A stretch of 64,000 bases of DNA from Pseudoxanthomonas sp. CF125 (GTDB lineage: Bacteria; Pseudomonadota; Gammaproteobacteria; Xanthomonadales; Xanthomonadaceae), in the NCBI RefSeq assembly GCF_900104085.1, contig NZ_FNLD01000002.1, positions 496,001 through 560,000 of the forward strand, read 5' to 3'. The translations under genes and the position numbers were made by a program. Positions 36,512-46,041 of the stretch are shown in pieces. The notes below the pieces were generated by a model. It made no database searches. It was not told the origin of the DNA and saw nothing but the letters and a program-made list of their open reading frames with translations. Within the stretch, counting starts at the first letter, position 1, and the number at the start of each line of letters is the position of its first letter.

Positions 36512-36991
36512 TCAATATTTCCAACCCATCTTGCGATAGAACTTGGACAGCACCCAGATCGGGCCGATCAACAAATAGACCAGGTCGGTGAAGAAGCTGG
36601 GTTTCTTGCCTTCGATCTTGTGGCCGATGAATTGCGCGATCCAAGCCAACACGAATACCGCGATGGCGATGTACAACAGATTCTGCAACCCGACGCTTTG
36701 TTCCAGCAGCCGGCACAGGCACCCCATGGTGAAAAACACCACCAGCATGCCGTAGCCGATCGGCCGCGAGAGGCGGTTGTAGAACATCCAGGTCGCGAAC
36801 ATCGCCAGCGCCGCCCACACCCCGCTCTTGAACAGCGTGCCGAAGACGGGAATGCACCACAGGAAAGCCACCACCGACCAGAGAATCGCAGGTACGGCGA
36901 ACACGTGGATCAGTTGGTTGGTTTCGTTCTGGTGATCGCCGGAGTAGCTGTGGAACCAGCGGTCTATGGGGCGTTGTACCGACGCATTCAT
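36512..36991 (-). CDS. DUF962 / Mpo1-like membrane protein
   Basis: A 159-residue membrane protein with four to five predicted helices. Histidines near the ends of helices (WFHSYSGDHQNETNQLIHVFA and WIAQFIGHKIEGKKP) match the Mpo1 family. Yeast Mpo1 is an iron-dependent dioxygenase that removes one carbon from 2-hydroxy fatty acids; the same chemistry here would fit 2-hydroxy or 3-hydroxy fatty acid turnover of xanthomonads, but this is inference. Confidence 0.85.
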   Translation of the reverse strand: MNASVQRPIDRWFHSYSGDHQNETNQLIHVFAVPAILWSVVAFLWCIPVFGTLFKSGVWAALAMFATWMFYNRLSRPIGYGMLVVFFTMGCLCRLLEQSVGLQNLLYIAIAVFVLAWIAQFIGHKIEGKKPSFFTDLVYLLIGPIWVLSKFYRKMGWKY

Positions 36992-37067
36992 ACATCCCTC
37001 CCGAGGATCAGTGCGCTAGGGTATGGAGCATAGCCGATTGGGGCTGGCGTTTCCGGGATGCCGGGCG

Positions 37068-37403
37068 CTAGTGGGCCGTAGATTTGGAAAACAGCTGGAT
37101 TACCGCCACGCCGGCCACGATCAGGCCGATACCCAGCAGGGCCGGGGCATCCAGCGGCTGCTTCATCCACAACCAGCCGATGCCGGCGATCAGCACGATA
37201 CCCACGCCCGACCAGATGGCGTAGGCCACGCCCATCGGCACCGTCTTCAGTACCAGCGACAGGAAGTAGAACGCCACGCCGTAGCCCAGCGCCACGACCA
37301 GGCTGGGCAGCGGTCTGGTGAAACCTTCGGAAGACTTCAATGCGCTGGTGGCGACGACTTCGGCGAGGATGGCGATGCTCAGGTAGAGGTAGCCGATCTT
37401 CAT
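37068..37403 (-). CDS. Small multidrug resistance transporter, EmrE-like
   Basis: A 111-residue SMR protein with four membrane helices. The essential Glu14 is in [16 protein letters not shown]. The mid-protein [11 protein letters not shown] and the C-terminal helices fit the EmrE/QacE subgroup rather than guanidinium exporters, which carry TEGFTR with a different pattern. I start at the ATG at 37403; the open frame before it is repeat DNA. No riboswitch-like hairpins are found upstream. Confidence 0.9.
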   Translation of the reverse strand: MKIGYLYLSIAILAEVVATSALKSSEGFTRPLPSLVVALGYGVAFYFLSLVLKTVPMGVAYAIWSGVGIVLIAGIGWLWMKQPLDAPALLGIGLIVAGVAVIQLFSKSTAH

Positions 37404-37449
37404 CGAGTGCTCCTGCATGGGTAAGTTGGCTGGCACGGAAAAGTGAATC

Positions 37450-37531
37450 GTCATCCCCGCGAAGGCGGGGACCCAGTGACTTGAAACAGTGGAAAGCAAA
37501 GTCACTGGGTTCCCGCCTTCGCGGGAATGAC
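37450..37531. repeat. Inverted pair of GTCATTCCCGC-type repeats
   Basis: GTCATCCCCGCGAAGGCGGGG at the left pairs with TCCCGCCTTCGCGGGAATGAC at the right, with a second complementary stretch (CCCAGTGACTT... AAGTCACTGGG) inside. The family is widespread in high-GC proteobacteria and is distinct from the GTAG elements. Confidence 0.85.
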
Positions 37532-37592
37532 GGCATGACTATTTCATTTCTTCCGTGAATGTCATAGCAGGCAACGCAATGCCCAGATACTT

Positions 37593-38534
37593 TTACTCAA
37601 CCACTATCCCCGCCAGCTTCTGCAGCGCTTCGGCATACTTGGCGCGCGTGCGCTCGATCACTTCCGCCGGCAACGCGGGCCCCGGCGCGGTCTTGCCCCA
37701 GTCCAGCGTCTCCAGATAGTCGCGCACGAACTGCTTGTCGTAGCTCGGCGGGCTGGTGCCCACTTCGTATTCGTCCGCGGGCCAGTAGCGCGAGGAGTCG
37801 GGCGTCAGCATCTCGTCCATCACGTACAGCCGGCCGTCGGCATCGGTGCCGAACTCGAACTTGGTGTCTGCCAGCAGGATGCCGCGCTGGGCGGCGTAGT
37901 CGGCGGCGAAGGAATAGATGCGCAGGGTCGCATCGCGCACGCGTTCGGCCAGCTCCGGGCCCACCGCCTTGACCATGGTGTCGAAGTCGATGTTCTCGTC
38001 GTGGTCGCCGACCGCGGCTTTGGTCGATGGGGTGAAAATGGGTTCCGGCAGTTTCTCGGCCTGGCGCAGGCCATCGGGAAGAGCGATGCCGCTGACCGCG
38101 CCGGTGCGCTGGTAGTCCTTCCAGCCGCTGCCGATCAGATAGCCGCGCGCGATGGCTTCCACCGGTACCGGCTTCAGCCGCTTGGTGACCACACTGCGTT
38201 TGGCGTACAGCGCCGGATCGACACCCGCCGGCAATACCGAAGCCACATCGATGCCGGTCAGGTGGTTGGGCAGCAGGTGGGCGGTCTTCTCGAACCAGAA
38301 ATTGGAGATCTGGCAGAGCATCTCGCCCTTGCCGGGAATCGGGTCGGGCAGCACCACGTCGAACGCGCTCAGGCGGTCGGTGGCGACCATCAGCAGGAAA
38401 TCTCCTGTTAGAGCCGCTCCAGAAGGCGCATCGGCCGGCAGGCGCTCGCGCGGCAGGTCGAAAACATCCCGTACCTTGCCGCGATGGCGCAGCGTCAGGC
38501 CGGGCAGATCGGATTGAAGCAGGGTAGTGGGCAT
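37593..38534 (-). CDS. purC: SAICAR synthetase
   Basis: A 313-residue ADE1-type phosphoribosylaminoimidazole-succinocarboxamide synthase of purine synthesis. Markers are [44 protein letters not shown] and DTKFEFGTD. Between DVFDLP and VATDRL there is an insertion of about 15-18 residues relative to the usual sequence ([16 protein letters not shown]). Its DNA contains GGAGCGGCTCT, reminiscent of a decayed REP arm. Confidence 0.94.
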   Translation of the reverse strand: MPTTLLQSDLPGLTLRHRGKVRDVFDLPRERLPADAPSGAALTGDFLLMVATDRLSAFDVVLPDPIPGKGEMLCQISNFWFEKTAHLLPNHLTGIDVASVLPAGVDPALYAKRSVVTKRLKPVPVEAIARGYLIGSGWKDYQRTGAVSGIALPDGLRQAEKLPEPIFTPSTKAAVGDHDENIDFDTMVKAVGPELAERVRDATLRIYSFAADYAAQRGILLADTKFEFGTDADGRLYVMDEMLTPDSSRYWPADEYEVGTSPPSYDKQFVRDYLETLDWGKTAPGPALPAEVIERTRAKYAEALQKLAGIVVE

Positions 38535-38636
38535 GGAGCCTGGGTCCGCCGGATGAAAGGGAGCAGGCCGCCTAGTTTACGGCGCGCGGGCGCCGCCGTG
38601 CCGTAAAATGCGGGCAATACGGGAACAAGGCTGCCG

Positions 38637-38969
38637 ATGAACCGCTGGTACGGAAAACTGCTGGGCCTGATCGCGGGCGCTTTGCTGTTCCGCCCGAATC
38701 CCGTTTTTGGTGCGCTGATAGGCCTGATCATCGGCCACGCCTTCGACCAGGACTGGTTCAAATTGAGCCGCGACAACCCCTATCGCATCTTCAATCTGAC
38801 CAGCGAGGCCAGCGATGCGGAAATCGATCAGGCTTATCGCCGGCTGATTTCCCAGTATCACCCGGACAAAATGATCGGTGCGGCTGACGATCTGCGCCGG
38901 CAGGCGGAAAAGAAGGCCGGCGAGATCAACGCCGCCTACGACCGCATCAAGAAGCTGCGCAAGCGCTGA
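38637..38969 (+). CDS. Membrane-anchored J-domain protein
   Basis: A 110-residue DjlA-like protein. One or two hydrophobic helices lie at about 6-37 ([21 protein letters not shown]), followed by a J domain at about 48-108 with the essential HPD in QYHPDKM. It recruits and stimulates a DnaK-type chaperone at the membrane. It lacks the central TerB domain of full DjlA, so it is a minimal version. It may be co-transcribed with rpe, 32 bases downstream. Confidence 0.88.
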   Translation: MNRWYGKLLGLIAGALLFRPNPVFGALIGLIIGHAFDQDWFKLSRDNPYRIFNLTSEASDAEIDQAYRRLISQYHPDKMIGAADDLRRQAEKKAGEINAAYDRIKKLRKR

Positions 38970-39001
38970 CCCCTCATCGGATCCCCAACGGAAACCGCCC
39001 C

Positions 39002-39676
39002 ATGTCCGACTGCATCATCGCCCCATCCATCCTCTCCGCCGATTTCGCCCGCCTGGGCGAGGAAGTGGACAACGTGCTGATGGCCGGCGCCGACTGGGTG
39101 CACTTCGACGTGATGGACAACCACTACGTGCCCAACCTGACCATCGGCCCGCTGGTCTGCAGCGCACTGCGCAAGCACGGGGTGACCGCGCCGATCGACG
39201 TGCACCTGATGGTGAAGCCGGTGGACCGCATCGTTCCCGATTTCGCCGAGGCCGGCGCCACGCTGATCAGCTTTCACCCGGAGGCCAGCAACCACGTCCA
39301 TCGCACCATCCAGCTGATCAAATCGCATGGCTGCAAGGCCGGGCTGGTGCTGAACCCGGCCACGCCGGTCGACGCGCTGGACTGGGTGTTGGAAGACCTG
39401 GACATGGTGCTGTTGATGTCGGTCAACCCCGGTTTCGGCGGGCAGGCCTTCATTCCTTCGGCGCTGGACAAGCTGCGCGCGGTGCGCAAGAAGATCGATG
39501 CGAGCGGTAAATCCATTCGCCTGGAAATCGACGGCGGGGTCAAGGCCGACAACATCGGCGAGATCGCGGCCGCCGGCGCCGATACCTTCGTCGCCGGTTC
39601 GGCCATCTTCAATGCGCCGGACTACCAGCAGGTGATCGCGAAGATGCGTGCGGCGGTCGCCGCCGCAGGCCGGTAA
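39002..39676 (+). CDS. rpe: Ribulose-phosphate 3-epimerase
   Basis: A 224-residue TIM-barrel epimerase interconverting ribulose-5-phosphate and xylulose-5-phosphate. Sequence markers are [32 protein letters not shown] (metal His and Asp), [18 protein letters not shown] and [11 protein letters not shown]. It precedes trpE, as in many proteobacteria. Confidence 0.96.
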   Translation: MSDCIIAPSILSADFARLGEEVDNVLMAGADWVHFDVMDNHYVPNLTIGPLVCSALRKHGVTAPIDVHLMVKPVDRIVPDFAEAGATLISFHPEASNHVHRTIQLIKSHGCKAGLVLNPATPVDALDWVLEDLDMVLLMSVNPGFGGQAFIPSALDKLRAVRKKIDASGKSIRLEIDGGVKADNIGEIAAAGADTFVAGSAIFNAPDYQQVIAKMRAAVAAAGR

Positions 39677-39711
39677 GGCCCCGCCATAGACTGTCGCCAT
39701 AGAAAAGGGAC

Positions 39712-39760
39712 GGAAGCTTTCGCCCCGTCCCCGGAAGATTGGAGGCTTATCCTGCCTCCG
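39712..39760 (+). terminator. Two hairpins in the rpe-trpE gap
   Basis: GGGACGG/CCGTCCC (from about 39709) and GGAGGC/GCCTCC (from about 39741) form two short hairpins without a strong T run. They may end rpe transcription or be part of the trpE leader. Confidence 0.4.
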
Positions 39761-39809
39761 CCAGTCGTCCCTGCTATGGACTCCCACGCTAAGGGTCCAA
39801 AATGACGGG

Positions 39810-39975
39810 GTGATGACACGGACGGAAGGCAAAAAGCCGCCGCCTCGGGTTAAAGTATCCCTTGTGACCACACAGACCCTCTCCCGCGCCCTTCCTTCCG
39901 CTCGCCCCAGCTGGCGATGGTGGCCTGTTGCCGTCGTCTGCCTGACTCCCGCGATTCGGAAGGAAACCTGTTTTG
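39810..39975 (+). promoter_or_regulatory. Candidate trpE leader peptide with Trp codons and masked ribosome site
   Basis: A short open frame, with possible starts GTG 39810, ATG 39813 or GTG 39864, contains a W-R-W-W run; Trp codons at 39912, 39918 and 39921. TTCCTTCCG (39892-39900) is the exact complement of CGGAAGGAA (39957-39965), which is the trpE Shine-Dalgarno region before the TTG start at 39973. A ribosome paused at the Trp codons would cover one arm and free the other. No terminator with a U tract is seen, so control at translation initiation is suggested. Conservation is untested. Confidence 0.45.
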
Positions 39976-41460
39976 ATCACGCCCCAGCAATTCCAGCAGC
40001 ACGCTGAGCAAGGCCATACCCGCATCCCGGTGGTGCGCGAAGTGCTGTCCGACCTGGACACGCCGCTCTCGGTCTACCTGAAACTCGCCGACGCCCCGCA
40101 CACCTACCTGCTGGAATCGGTGGAAGGCGGCGAGCGCTTCGGCCGTTATTCCATCATCGGCCTGCCGGCCAGGCGCGTGATCACGTTCCGCGGCCATGCC
40201 ATGGAAATCCGCGATAACGGCAAGGTGGTCGAAAGCCGCGAAGTCGCCGATCCGTTCGCCGAAGTCGAAGCCCTGCGTGCGGAACATTCGGTGCCCAAGC
40301 TGGAAGGCCTGCCCGGTTTTACCGGCGGACTGGTCGGCTGGTTCGGTTTCGAGTGCATCGGCTATATCGAGCCGCGCCTGGCCGGCGGCGACAAGCCGGA
40401 TGAGCTGAACACGCCCGACATCCTGCTGATGCTGTCCGAAGAACTGGCCGTCTTCGACAACCTCAAGGGTCGCCTGTACCTCATCGTCCACGCCGATCCG
40501 CGCGAAGCCGGCGCATGGGAAAACGCGCAATCGCGGCTGGACGCGCTGACCGCCAAGCTGCGCCAGCCCGGTTCGTACCCGGCGCCGATCACCCGCAACG
40601 TGCTGGACGAAAGCCACTTCGTTTCCGGGTTCACCCGCGACGGCTTTATTGGTGCGGTGGAAAAATCCAAGGAATACATCCGCGCCGGCGACATTTTCCA
40701 GGTGGTGCTGTCGCAGCGCCTCAGCGTGCCGTTCCATGCGCGCCCGGTGGATGTGTACCGGGCGTTGCGCGCGCTCAATCCCTCGCCCTACATGTATTTC
40801 CTGGACGTGGGCGATGTGCAGGTGGTGGGTTCGTCGCCTGAAATCCTCGTTCGCCTTGAACATAACGATAAAGGCGAGGGCGAAGTCACCGTGCGTCCCA
40901 TCGCGGGCACGCGCCCGCGCGGACACACGCACGCGGAAGATCTGGCGCTGGAAGCCGAGCTGCTGGCCGACCCCAAGGAGCGTGCCGAACACCTGATGCT
41001 GATCGATCTGGGCCGCAATGATGCGGGTCGGGTATCGGAAGCGGGCACGGTGCAGGTGGGCGAGCAATTCGTGATCGAGCGCTACAGCCATGTCATGCAC
41101 ATCGTCAGCGAGGTCACCGGCAAGCTGCTGCCGGGCCTGAGTTATGCCGACGTGCTGCGGGCGACCTTTCCTGCGGGCACCGTCAGCGGCGCGCCGAAGA
41201 TCCGTGCGCTGGAAGTGATACGCGAGCTGGAGCCGATCAAGCGCAACGTCTACGCTGGCAGCATCGGCTACATCGGTTGGCATGGCGACGCGGATACGGC
41301 GATCGCCATCCGCACTGCGGTGATCAAGGACGGGCGGCTGCATGTGCAGGCGGGCGCGGGGATCGTCTACGACTCGGACCCTGAGAAAGAGTGGGATGAG
41401 ACGATGAACAAGGGCAGGGCGTTGTTTAGGGCGGTGGCTGAGGCGGCGAAGGGGTTGTGA
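39973..41460 (+). CDS. trpE: Anthranilate synthase component I
   Basis: A 495-residue chorismate-binding enzyme that with TrpG makes anthranilate. The N-terminal region has the feedback tryptophan-binding pattern LLESVEGGERFGRYSIIG. The catalytic core includes PSPYMYFLDVGDVQVVGSSPE, RPIAGTRPRG, LIDLGRNDAGRVS and TFPAGTVSGAPKIRALEVI. The start is TTG at 39973 behind GGAAGGAAA. Codon use changes in the last 25 codons (AGG, TTG, GGG), next to an inserted acyltransferase gene. Confidence 0.95.
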   Translation: MITPQQFQQHAEQGHTRIPVVREVLSDLDTPLSVYLKLADAPHTYLLESVEGGERFGRYSIIGLPARRVITFRGHAMEIRDNGKVVESREVADPFAEVEALRAEHSVPKLEGLPGFTGGLVGWFGFECIGYIEPRLAGGDKPDELNTPDILLMLSEELAVFDNLKGRLYLIVHADPREAGAWENAQSRLDALTAKLRQPGSYPAPITRNVLDESHFVSGFTRDGFIGAVEKSKEYIRAGDIFQVVLSQRLSVPFHARPVDVYRALRALNPSPYMYFLDVGDVQVVGSSPEILVRLEHNDKGEGEVTVRPIAGTRPRGHTHAEDLALEAELLADPKERAEHLMLIDLGRNDAGRVSEAGTVQVGEQFVIERYSHVMHIVSEVTGKLLPGLSYADVLRATFPAGTVSGAPKIRALEVIRELEPIKRNVYAGSIGYIGWHGDADTAIAIRTAVIKDGRLHVQAGAGIVYDSDPEKEWDETMNKGRALFRAVAEAAKGL

Positions 41461-41551
41461 CCCCGCAGTGGGGACCTTGTGCGGAAGCGATTGGAAAGGG
41501 GTGCGGCCGCTACAGCGCCGCGTAGTGCAATTACTGGAGTATGAAGACCGG

Positions 41552-43597
41552 ATGAAAGCGCCAAGCTCTGGCTATATGCCACATGTGGACGGATTGCGAT
41601 GTGTCGCAGTCATGTCGGTTCTGCTGTTCCACTTTGGGATCCCGGGATTGGACGGAGGATACGTCGGCGTCGATGTCTTCTTCGTCATCAGTGGTTACCT
41701 GATCACGAAGATCATCGTCGATGAGGTGGTGGGGACCGGCGGGTTCGATTTCGGTAACTTTTATTCGCGCCGCATTCGTCGCATCCTGCCGGCGCTGATA
41801 GCGACCCTGGCGGCCACCACCATTATGGCGCTGGCGAGCCTGACGCCCTCCGATCTGGTCGCCTACGGGAAATCGCTGGTAGCCTCGGCGTTGTCCGTGT
41901 CGAACCTGCTGTTCTGGTCGGAAAGCGGCTACTTCGACGCGGCGTCCCAGACCAAGCCACTACTGCATACCTGGTCGCTCAGCGTAGAAGAGCAGTTCTA
42001 TCTGTTCTGGCCGGCCTTCATCTACCTGGCGTTCCGGAAGTTCGGGAGGAAGGGGCTGCTGTGGAGTATCGTGGTCGCGGGCGTTGCAAGTTTTGCCGCC
42101 AACCATTTCGCCGTCACGATTCGGCATGTCGGTTACGGTTCCGATCTCTTTTTTCTGCCGCATTTCCGGGTGTTCGAGTTCGCCATCGGTGGGGTCGGCT
42201 GCTTCGTCGTTGGCAAGCTGCCGCCGTCGCGCATGCTGCAGGAACTGATGATGGCGCTTGGGCTGGGCCTGATCGTCTATTCGATCATCAGCTTGAAGGA
42301 AGGAATGGTCTTTCCGTACGTCAACGCCATCGCGCCCTGCACTGGCGCGCTCCTGGTGATCATGGCGCGTGGATCCCTGATTGGCAGGGCGTTGCTCGCG
42401 AATGGGGTGTCCACCTGGATCGGAAGAATCAGCTATTCGCTCTACCTGACCCACTGGCCCGTCGTCATCTTCGTCGGCCAGTTCATGCCTGCGACGGCCT
42501 GGGTCTTCAGGTTCATGGCGATGGCCTCGCTGTCGCTGGCGACCGCAGTTGCCCTTCACTATCTGGTCGAAGCCAGATTCCGCCACGCTGGCGCGAGGCG
42601 CGCACCAAGCAAGATAATACGAAACGTGCTGGCCGTATCGGGCGGGATATGCGCATTGGGCGTGGTGGTAGCCCTTTCCAATGGAATGATTTGGCGTTAC
42701 CAGTATTTCACGCCGGGCTCTTTGCTTCAGTCTGTAACCGCAAAGGAATCGACTGCCCGACCTGCGGGGAACATCGTCGCCAGCCAGGCCGAGGCCTTCG
42801 CGCCCCTGGGCGCTGCGGCGATCGATGCAGGCAAGTCAAGACGTTTCGAGGATATTATCGCGGCATGCAATATCCAGGTGCTGCAGGACAAGACTCGTTG
42901 CTTTAGGGATCGGCCTTCACAAGTGCTGCTATTCGGAAATTCCCACGAACCCGACGCCTTCAACGCCTTCAACCGTATATATGGAAAGGATGAGCGAGTT
43001 AACCTGATCAACTTCGGCACGGTGAATAACTGCGAGATCGTTTTCGATAAGACGCGCTTCTCGTCCCCGACGCCGGATTTGGCTTGCGACCAGCGCTTCA
43101 AAACGCTGAACAGCGGCCGGTTCCTCAAGGGCATCAGTGTGATTGTCTACAACACACACCACGGATTCGATCCTGTCGCCCGAGATCTGTGGGCCGTGCT
43201 GGAGCTCGTAAAAAAAAGGAATCCTTCCATCAAGATTGTTGCGATCGGTTCCTACTTGCAAACGACTGTGGAATGCGCGTCCTTGTACAACAGATATCGA
43301 ACATATGAAGCTTGTCGGCGGCAAGAGTTCGTGAACTACCATAACCCGGGCGAAAGGGAGAACTCACCCGTACCGCAGGTGAAGTCGCTCGACTACCTGT
43401 ACATCAGCAAATACCGGTTGCTTTGCGGCGGAGACAGGCTGGACATGTGCCTGACCTATGTTGACGGAGAGCCGGCTTCATATGATCAGCACCATCTTTC
43501 CAGAAACTTTGCCAGGCACTTGGGCGAGCGCATGGCGGAGGTCCATCGGGAAGATCTGGCCAAGATCGGGTTGCCGGTGCCGGAAGGTATCCCATGA
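41552..43597 (+). CDS. OafA/YrhL-type acyltransferase with SGNH domain
   Basis: A 681-residue membrane protein with an acyltransferase-3 domain (about 1-340; [19 protein letters not shown], then [14 protein letters not shown]) of about ten helices and a C-terminal SGNH-like domain (about 430-681). The latter has GNSHEPDAF at about 462 and DQHHLS at about 644-649. Such proteins O-acetylate LPS O-antigen or other surface sugars. I use the ATG at 41552; a far upstream TTG is less likely. GC content is visibly lower and codon use differs from trpE and trpG, between which it sits, so it is likely an insert in the trp operon. Confidence 0.88.
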   Translation: MKAPSSGYMPHVDGLRCVAVMSVLLFHFGIPGLDGGYVGVDVFFVISGYLITKIIVDEVVGTGGFDFGNFYSRRIRRILPALIATLAATTIMALASLTPSDLVAYGKSLVASALSVSNLLFWSESGYFDAASQTKPLLHTWSLSVEEQFYLFWPAFIYLAFRKFGRKGLLWSIVVAGVASFAANHFAVTIRHVGYGSDLFFLPHFRVFEFAIGGVGCFVVGKLPPSRMLQELMMALGLGLIVYSIISLKEGMVFPYVNAIAPCTGALLVIMARGSLIGRALLANGVSTWIGRISYSLYLTHWPVVIFVGQFMPATAWVFRFMAMASLSLATAVALHYLVEARFRHAGARRAPSKIIRNVLAVSGGICALGVVVALSNGMIWRYQYFTPGSLLQSVTAKESTARPAGNIVASQAEAFAPLGAAAIDAGKSRRFEDIIAACNIQVLQDKTRCFRDRPSQVLLFGNSHEPDAFNAFNRIYGKDERVNLINFGTVNNCEIVFDKTRFSSPTPDLACDQRFKTLNSGRFLKGISVIVYNTHHGFDPVARDLWAVLELVKKRNPSIKIVAIGSYLQTTVECASLYNRYRTYEACRRQEFVNYHNPGERENSPVPQVKSLDYLYISKYRLLCGGDRLDMCLTYVDGEPASYDQHHLSRNFARHLGERMAEVHREDLAKIGLPVPEGIP

Positions 43598-43679
43598 GGC
43601 GTTCCCGTGCGCTATATGCCCGGCGGTTGGCGTTCCTTCTGGTTTCACCGCCCCAAAGAAACCGATGCAGGAAACAACG

Positions 43680-44258
43680 ATGCTGCTAATGCTCGACAAC
43701 TACGACAGCTTCACCTACAACCTCGTGCAATACCTGCAATCGCTGGGTGCCGAGGTCAAGGTGGTGCGCAACGATGCGCTGACGGTGGATGAGATCGAAA
43801 AGCTCGCCCCCGAGCGCATCGTCATTTCGCCCGGTCCGTGCACGCCCAACGAAGCGGGCGTGTCGCTGGAACTGATCGAACGACTGGGCCAGCGCACGCC
43901 GATCCTGGGCGTGTGTTTGGGCCACCAGAGCATCGGCCAAGCCTACGGCGGCGATGTGATCCGCGCCAAGACCATCATGCACGGCAAGACCTCGCGTATC
44001 CGCCATGAAGGCAAGGGCGTGTTCGCCCACCTGCCCGACGCCTATGAAGCCACGCGCTACCATTCGCTGGTGGTGGATCGCGGCACGCTGCCCGACAGCC
44101 TGGAGATCACCGCCTGGACCGAGCTGGAAGACGGCTCGTTCGAGGAAATCATGGGCTTGCGCCACAAGCAGTTCCCGGTGCAGGGCGTGCAGTTCCATCC
44201 CGAGTCCATCCTGACTGAGCATGGACATGCGCTGCTGAAGAACTTCCTGGAACAATAA
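43680..44258 (+). CDS. trpG: Anthranilate synthase component II (glutamine amidotransferase)
   Basis: A 192-residue class I glutamine amidotransferase supplying ammonia to TrpE. Markers are [30 protein letters not shown], the nucleophile loop GVCLGHQSI (catalytic Cys about 79) and the catalytic His and Glu in QFHPESI. The ATG at 43680 follows a GAAACAACG-type site. Its distance from trpE (2.2 kb, with an acyltransferase between) is larger than in a standard operon. Confidence 0.95.
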   Translation: MLLMLDNYDSFTYNLVQYLQSLGAEVKVVRNDALTVDEIEKLAPERIVISPGPCTPNEAGVSLELIERLGQRTPILGVCLGHQSIGQAYGGDVIRAKTIMHGKTSRIRHEGKGVFAHLPDAYEATRYHSLVVDRGTLPDSLEITAWTELEDGSFEEIMGLRHKQFPVQGVQFHPESILTEHGHALLKNFLEQ

Positions 44259-44269
44259 ACAACAGTGTC

Positions 44270-44354
44270 GTCATTCCAGCGAAAGCTGGAATCCATTTTG
44301 ATGTGCGCGTTGACCTCTAAGATCAAGATGGATCCCAGCTTTCGCTGGGATGAC
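44270..44354. repeat. Inverted pair GTCATTCCAGCG / CGCTGGGATGAC between trpG and trpD
   Basis: GTCATTCCAGCGAAAGCTGG at 44270 has an inverted partner CCCAGCTTTCGCTGGGATGAC ending at 44354. A half-copy lies at about 58490. Confidence 0.88.
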
Positions 44355-44404
44355 GGCAAAAGCGAAAGCCGGAGTTCCGGTTTCCCGAACAAGAGCGCCA
44401 AGCC

Positions 44405-45436
44405 ATGCCCCTTACCCCCCAAGAAGCCCTGCAACGCACCATCGAGCATCGCGAGATCTTCCACGACGAGATGGTGGACCTGTTCCGCCTGATCATGCGT
44501 GGCGAAGTCTCGCCGGTCATGACCGCGGCCATCCTCACCGGGCTGCGGGTGAAGAAGGAGACCATCGGCGAGATCGCCGGCGCGGCCACGGTGATGCGCG
44601 AGTTCTCGCGCACGGTGGAGGTGCCGGACAAGTCGCGCCTGGTGGACATCGTCGGCACCGGCGGCGATGGCTCGCACACCTTCAACATCTCCACCGCCTC
44701 GATGTTCGTCGCGGCGGCGGCAGGCGCCAAAGTGGCCAAGCACGGCAACCGCAGCGTGTCGTCCAAATCCGGCAGCGCCGACGTGCTGGAAGCGCTGGGC
44801 GCATCGATCGAGCTGGAGCCGGAGCAGGTCGCCCAGTCCATCGCCAGCACCGGCATCGGCTTCATGTTCGCGCCGGTGCACCACCCAGCGATGAAAGTGG
44901 TCGCCCCGGTCCGCCGCGAAATGGGCGTGCGTACCATCTTCAACATCCTGGGCCCGCTGACCAATCCGGCCGGCGCGCCGAACATACTGATGGGCGTGTT
45001 CCATCCCGATCTGGTCGGCATCCAGGCGCGCGCGCTGCACGAACTGGGCGCCGAACGCGCGCTGGTGGTGTGGGGTCGCGACGGCATGGACGAGCTGTCC
45101 CTGGGCGCGGCCACCCTGGTCGGCGAATTGCGCAACGGCGTGGTCACCGAGTACGAACTGCATCCGGAGGATTTCGGCATCGCCATGTCGGCCAGCCGCA
45201 ATCTGCGCGTGGCCGATGCGGCGGAATCGAAGACGATGCTGCTCGGCGTGCTGGACAACCGCCCAGGCCCGGCGCGCGAGATCGTCGTGTTGAACGCAGG
45301 CGCGGCGCTGTACGTCGCCGGCGTCGCCGATTCCATCGAAGCGGGGATCGAGATGTCGCGCGAGGTCATCACCACCGGCGCGGCGCTGGCCAAGCTGGAG
45401 GAGTTCGTGGCGACGACCAGGAGACTGGTTCAGTGA
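44405..45436 (+). CDS. trpD: Anthranilate phosphoribosyltransferase
   Basis: A 343-residue enzyme adding a phosphoribosyl group to anthranilate. The PRPP-binding loop is [17 protein letters not shown] (about 81-97), followed by [21 protein letters not shown] and the [12 protein letters not shown] motif. A REP-like inverted pair separates it from trpG, and a short GTCATTCCCGC palindrome follows at 45465. Confidence 0.96.
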   Translation: MPLTPQEALQRTIEHREIFHDEMVDLFRLIMRGEVSPVMTAAILTGLRVKKETIGEIAGAATVMREFSRTVEVPDKSRLVDIVGTGGDGSHTFNISTASMFVAAAAGAKVAKHGNRSVSSKSGSADVLEALGASIELEPEQVAQSIASTGIGFMFAPVHHPAMKVVAPVRREMGVRTIFNILGPLTNPAGAPNILMGVFHPDLVGIQARALHELGAERALVVWGRDGMDELSLGAATLVGELRNGVVTEYELHPEDFGIAMSASRNLRVADAAESKTMLLGVLDNRPGPAREIVVLNAGAALYVAGVADSIEAGIEMSREVITTGAALAKLEEFVATTRRLVQ

Positions 45437-45464
45437 ACAAGGTGCAGGCGCAATTTTTGGGCTC

Positions 45465-45490
45465 GTCATTCCCGCCTTCGCGGGAATGAC
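45465..45490. repeat. Short palindrome GTCATTCCCGCCTTCGCGGGAATGAC-type
   Basis: A 26-base hairpin of the same family as 37450-37531, just after the trpD stop. Confidence 0.85.
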
Positions 45491-45501
45491 GGCTGAGAGA
45501 T

Positions 45502-45846
45502 ATGCATATGAATGATGGGTTCGCACAACTTCCCAAGCCACCGTACTACGCGGTCATCTTTTCCTCCCAACGCAACGCGCACGACGAGGAAGGCTACGGC
45601 AGCACCGCACAGCGCATGGTTGAGCTGGCACGAGAGCAGCCTGGCTTCCTTGGCGTGGAGTCCACGCGCGGCGCCGACGGTTTCGGCATCACCGTGGCTT
45701 ACTGGGAAAGCGAGGAATCCATCCTGGCCTGGCGTCGGCATGCCGAACACACCGCCGCGCGCGAGCGCGGGCGCAGCGACTGGTACGACCATTTTGAGTT
45801 GCGTGTCGCCAAGGTAGAGCGTGCCTACGGTTGGGATGGAAAATAG
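45502..45846 (+). CDS. Antibiotic biosynthesis monooxygenase (ABM) domain protein
   Basis: A 114-residue single ABM-type ferredoxin-like domain (YYAVIFSSQRNAHDEE, then QPGFLGVESTRGADGFGITVAYWESEES and HAEHTAARERG). Such small proteins act as monooxygenases, haem-degrading enzymes or structural homodimers. The function is not predictable here. It lies between trpD and trpC but reads as an unrelated insertion, flanked by repeats on both sides. Confidence 0.85.
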   Translation: MHMNDGFAQLPKPPYYAVIFSSQRNAHDEEGYGSTAQRMVELAREQPGFLGVESTRGADGFGITVAYWESEESILAWRRHAEHTAARERGRSDWYDHFELRVAKVERAYGWDGK

Positions 45847-45862
45847 GCCGGAATTCCTTGAT

Positions 45863-45967
45863 CCGTTCGTGGTGAGCCTGTCGAACCACGTTTTTCGCCA
45901 CGAAAACGGGTTGTCAATATTTGAACAAATCGCAAAGAGCGTGGTTCGACAGGCTCACCACGAACGG
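45863..45967. repeat. Inverted pair of a 28-bp CCGTTCGTGGTGAGCC repeat
   Basis: CCGTTCGTGGTGAGCCTGTC at 45863 is inverted at 45940-45967 (GGTTCGACAGGCTCACCACG). This repeat type is common across proteobacterial genomes. It separates the ABM gene from trpC. Confidence 0.85.
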
Positions 45968-46041
45968 GTTTGTAGGGCGAATCGTCTGAATAACTTAGAA
46001 TTCCGCACGAATGGGCTGCAAAGCCACCTCACAAGGCCCCA

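Noticed and set aside
36992-37592. Guanidine riboswitch before the second SMR gene (37068-37403)
   Set aside because: No ACGR-loop hairpins upstream; the hairpins there belong to the GTCATTCCCGC repeat.
41468-41551. TTG start for the acyltransferase at 41468
   Set aside because: The extra 28 residues have no homology-like pattern; the ATG at 41552 begins the conserved acyltransferase N-terminus.
43607-43679. Two Trp codons (GGWRSFWF) in a short frame just before trpG, like a leader peptide
   Set aside because: No pairing with the trpG ribosome site and no terminator; the Trp codons are not adjacent. Probably chance.
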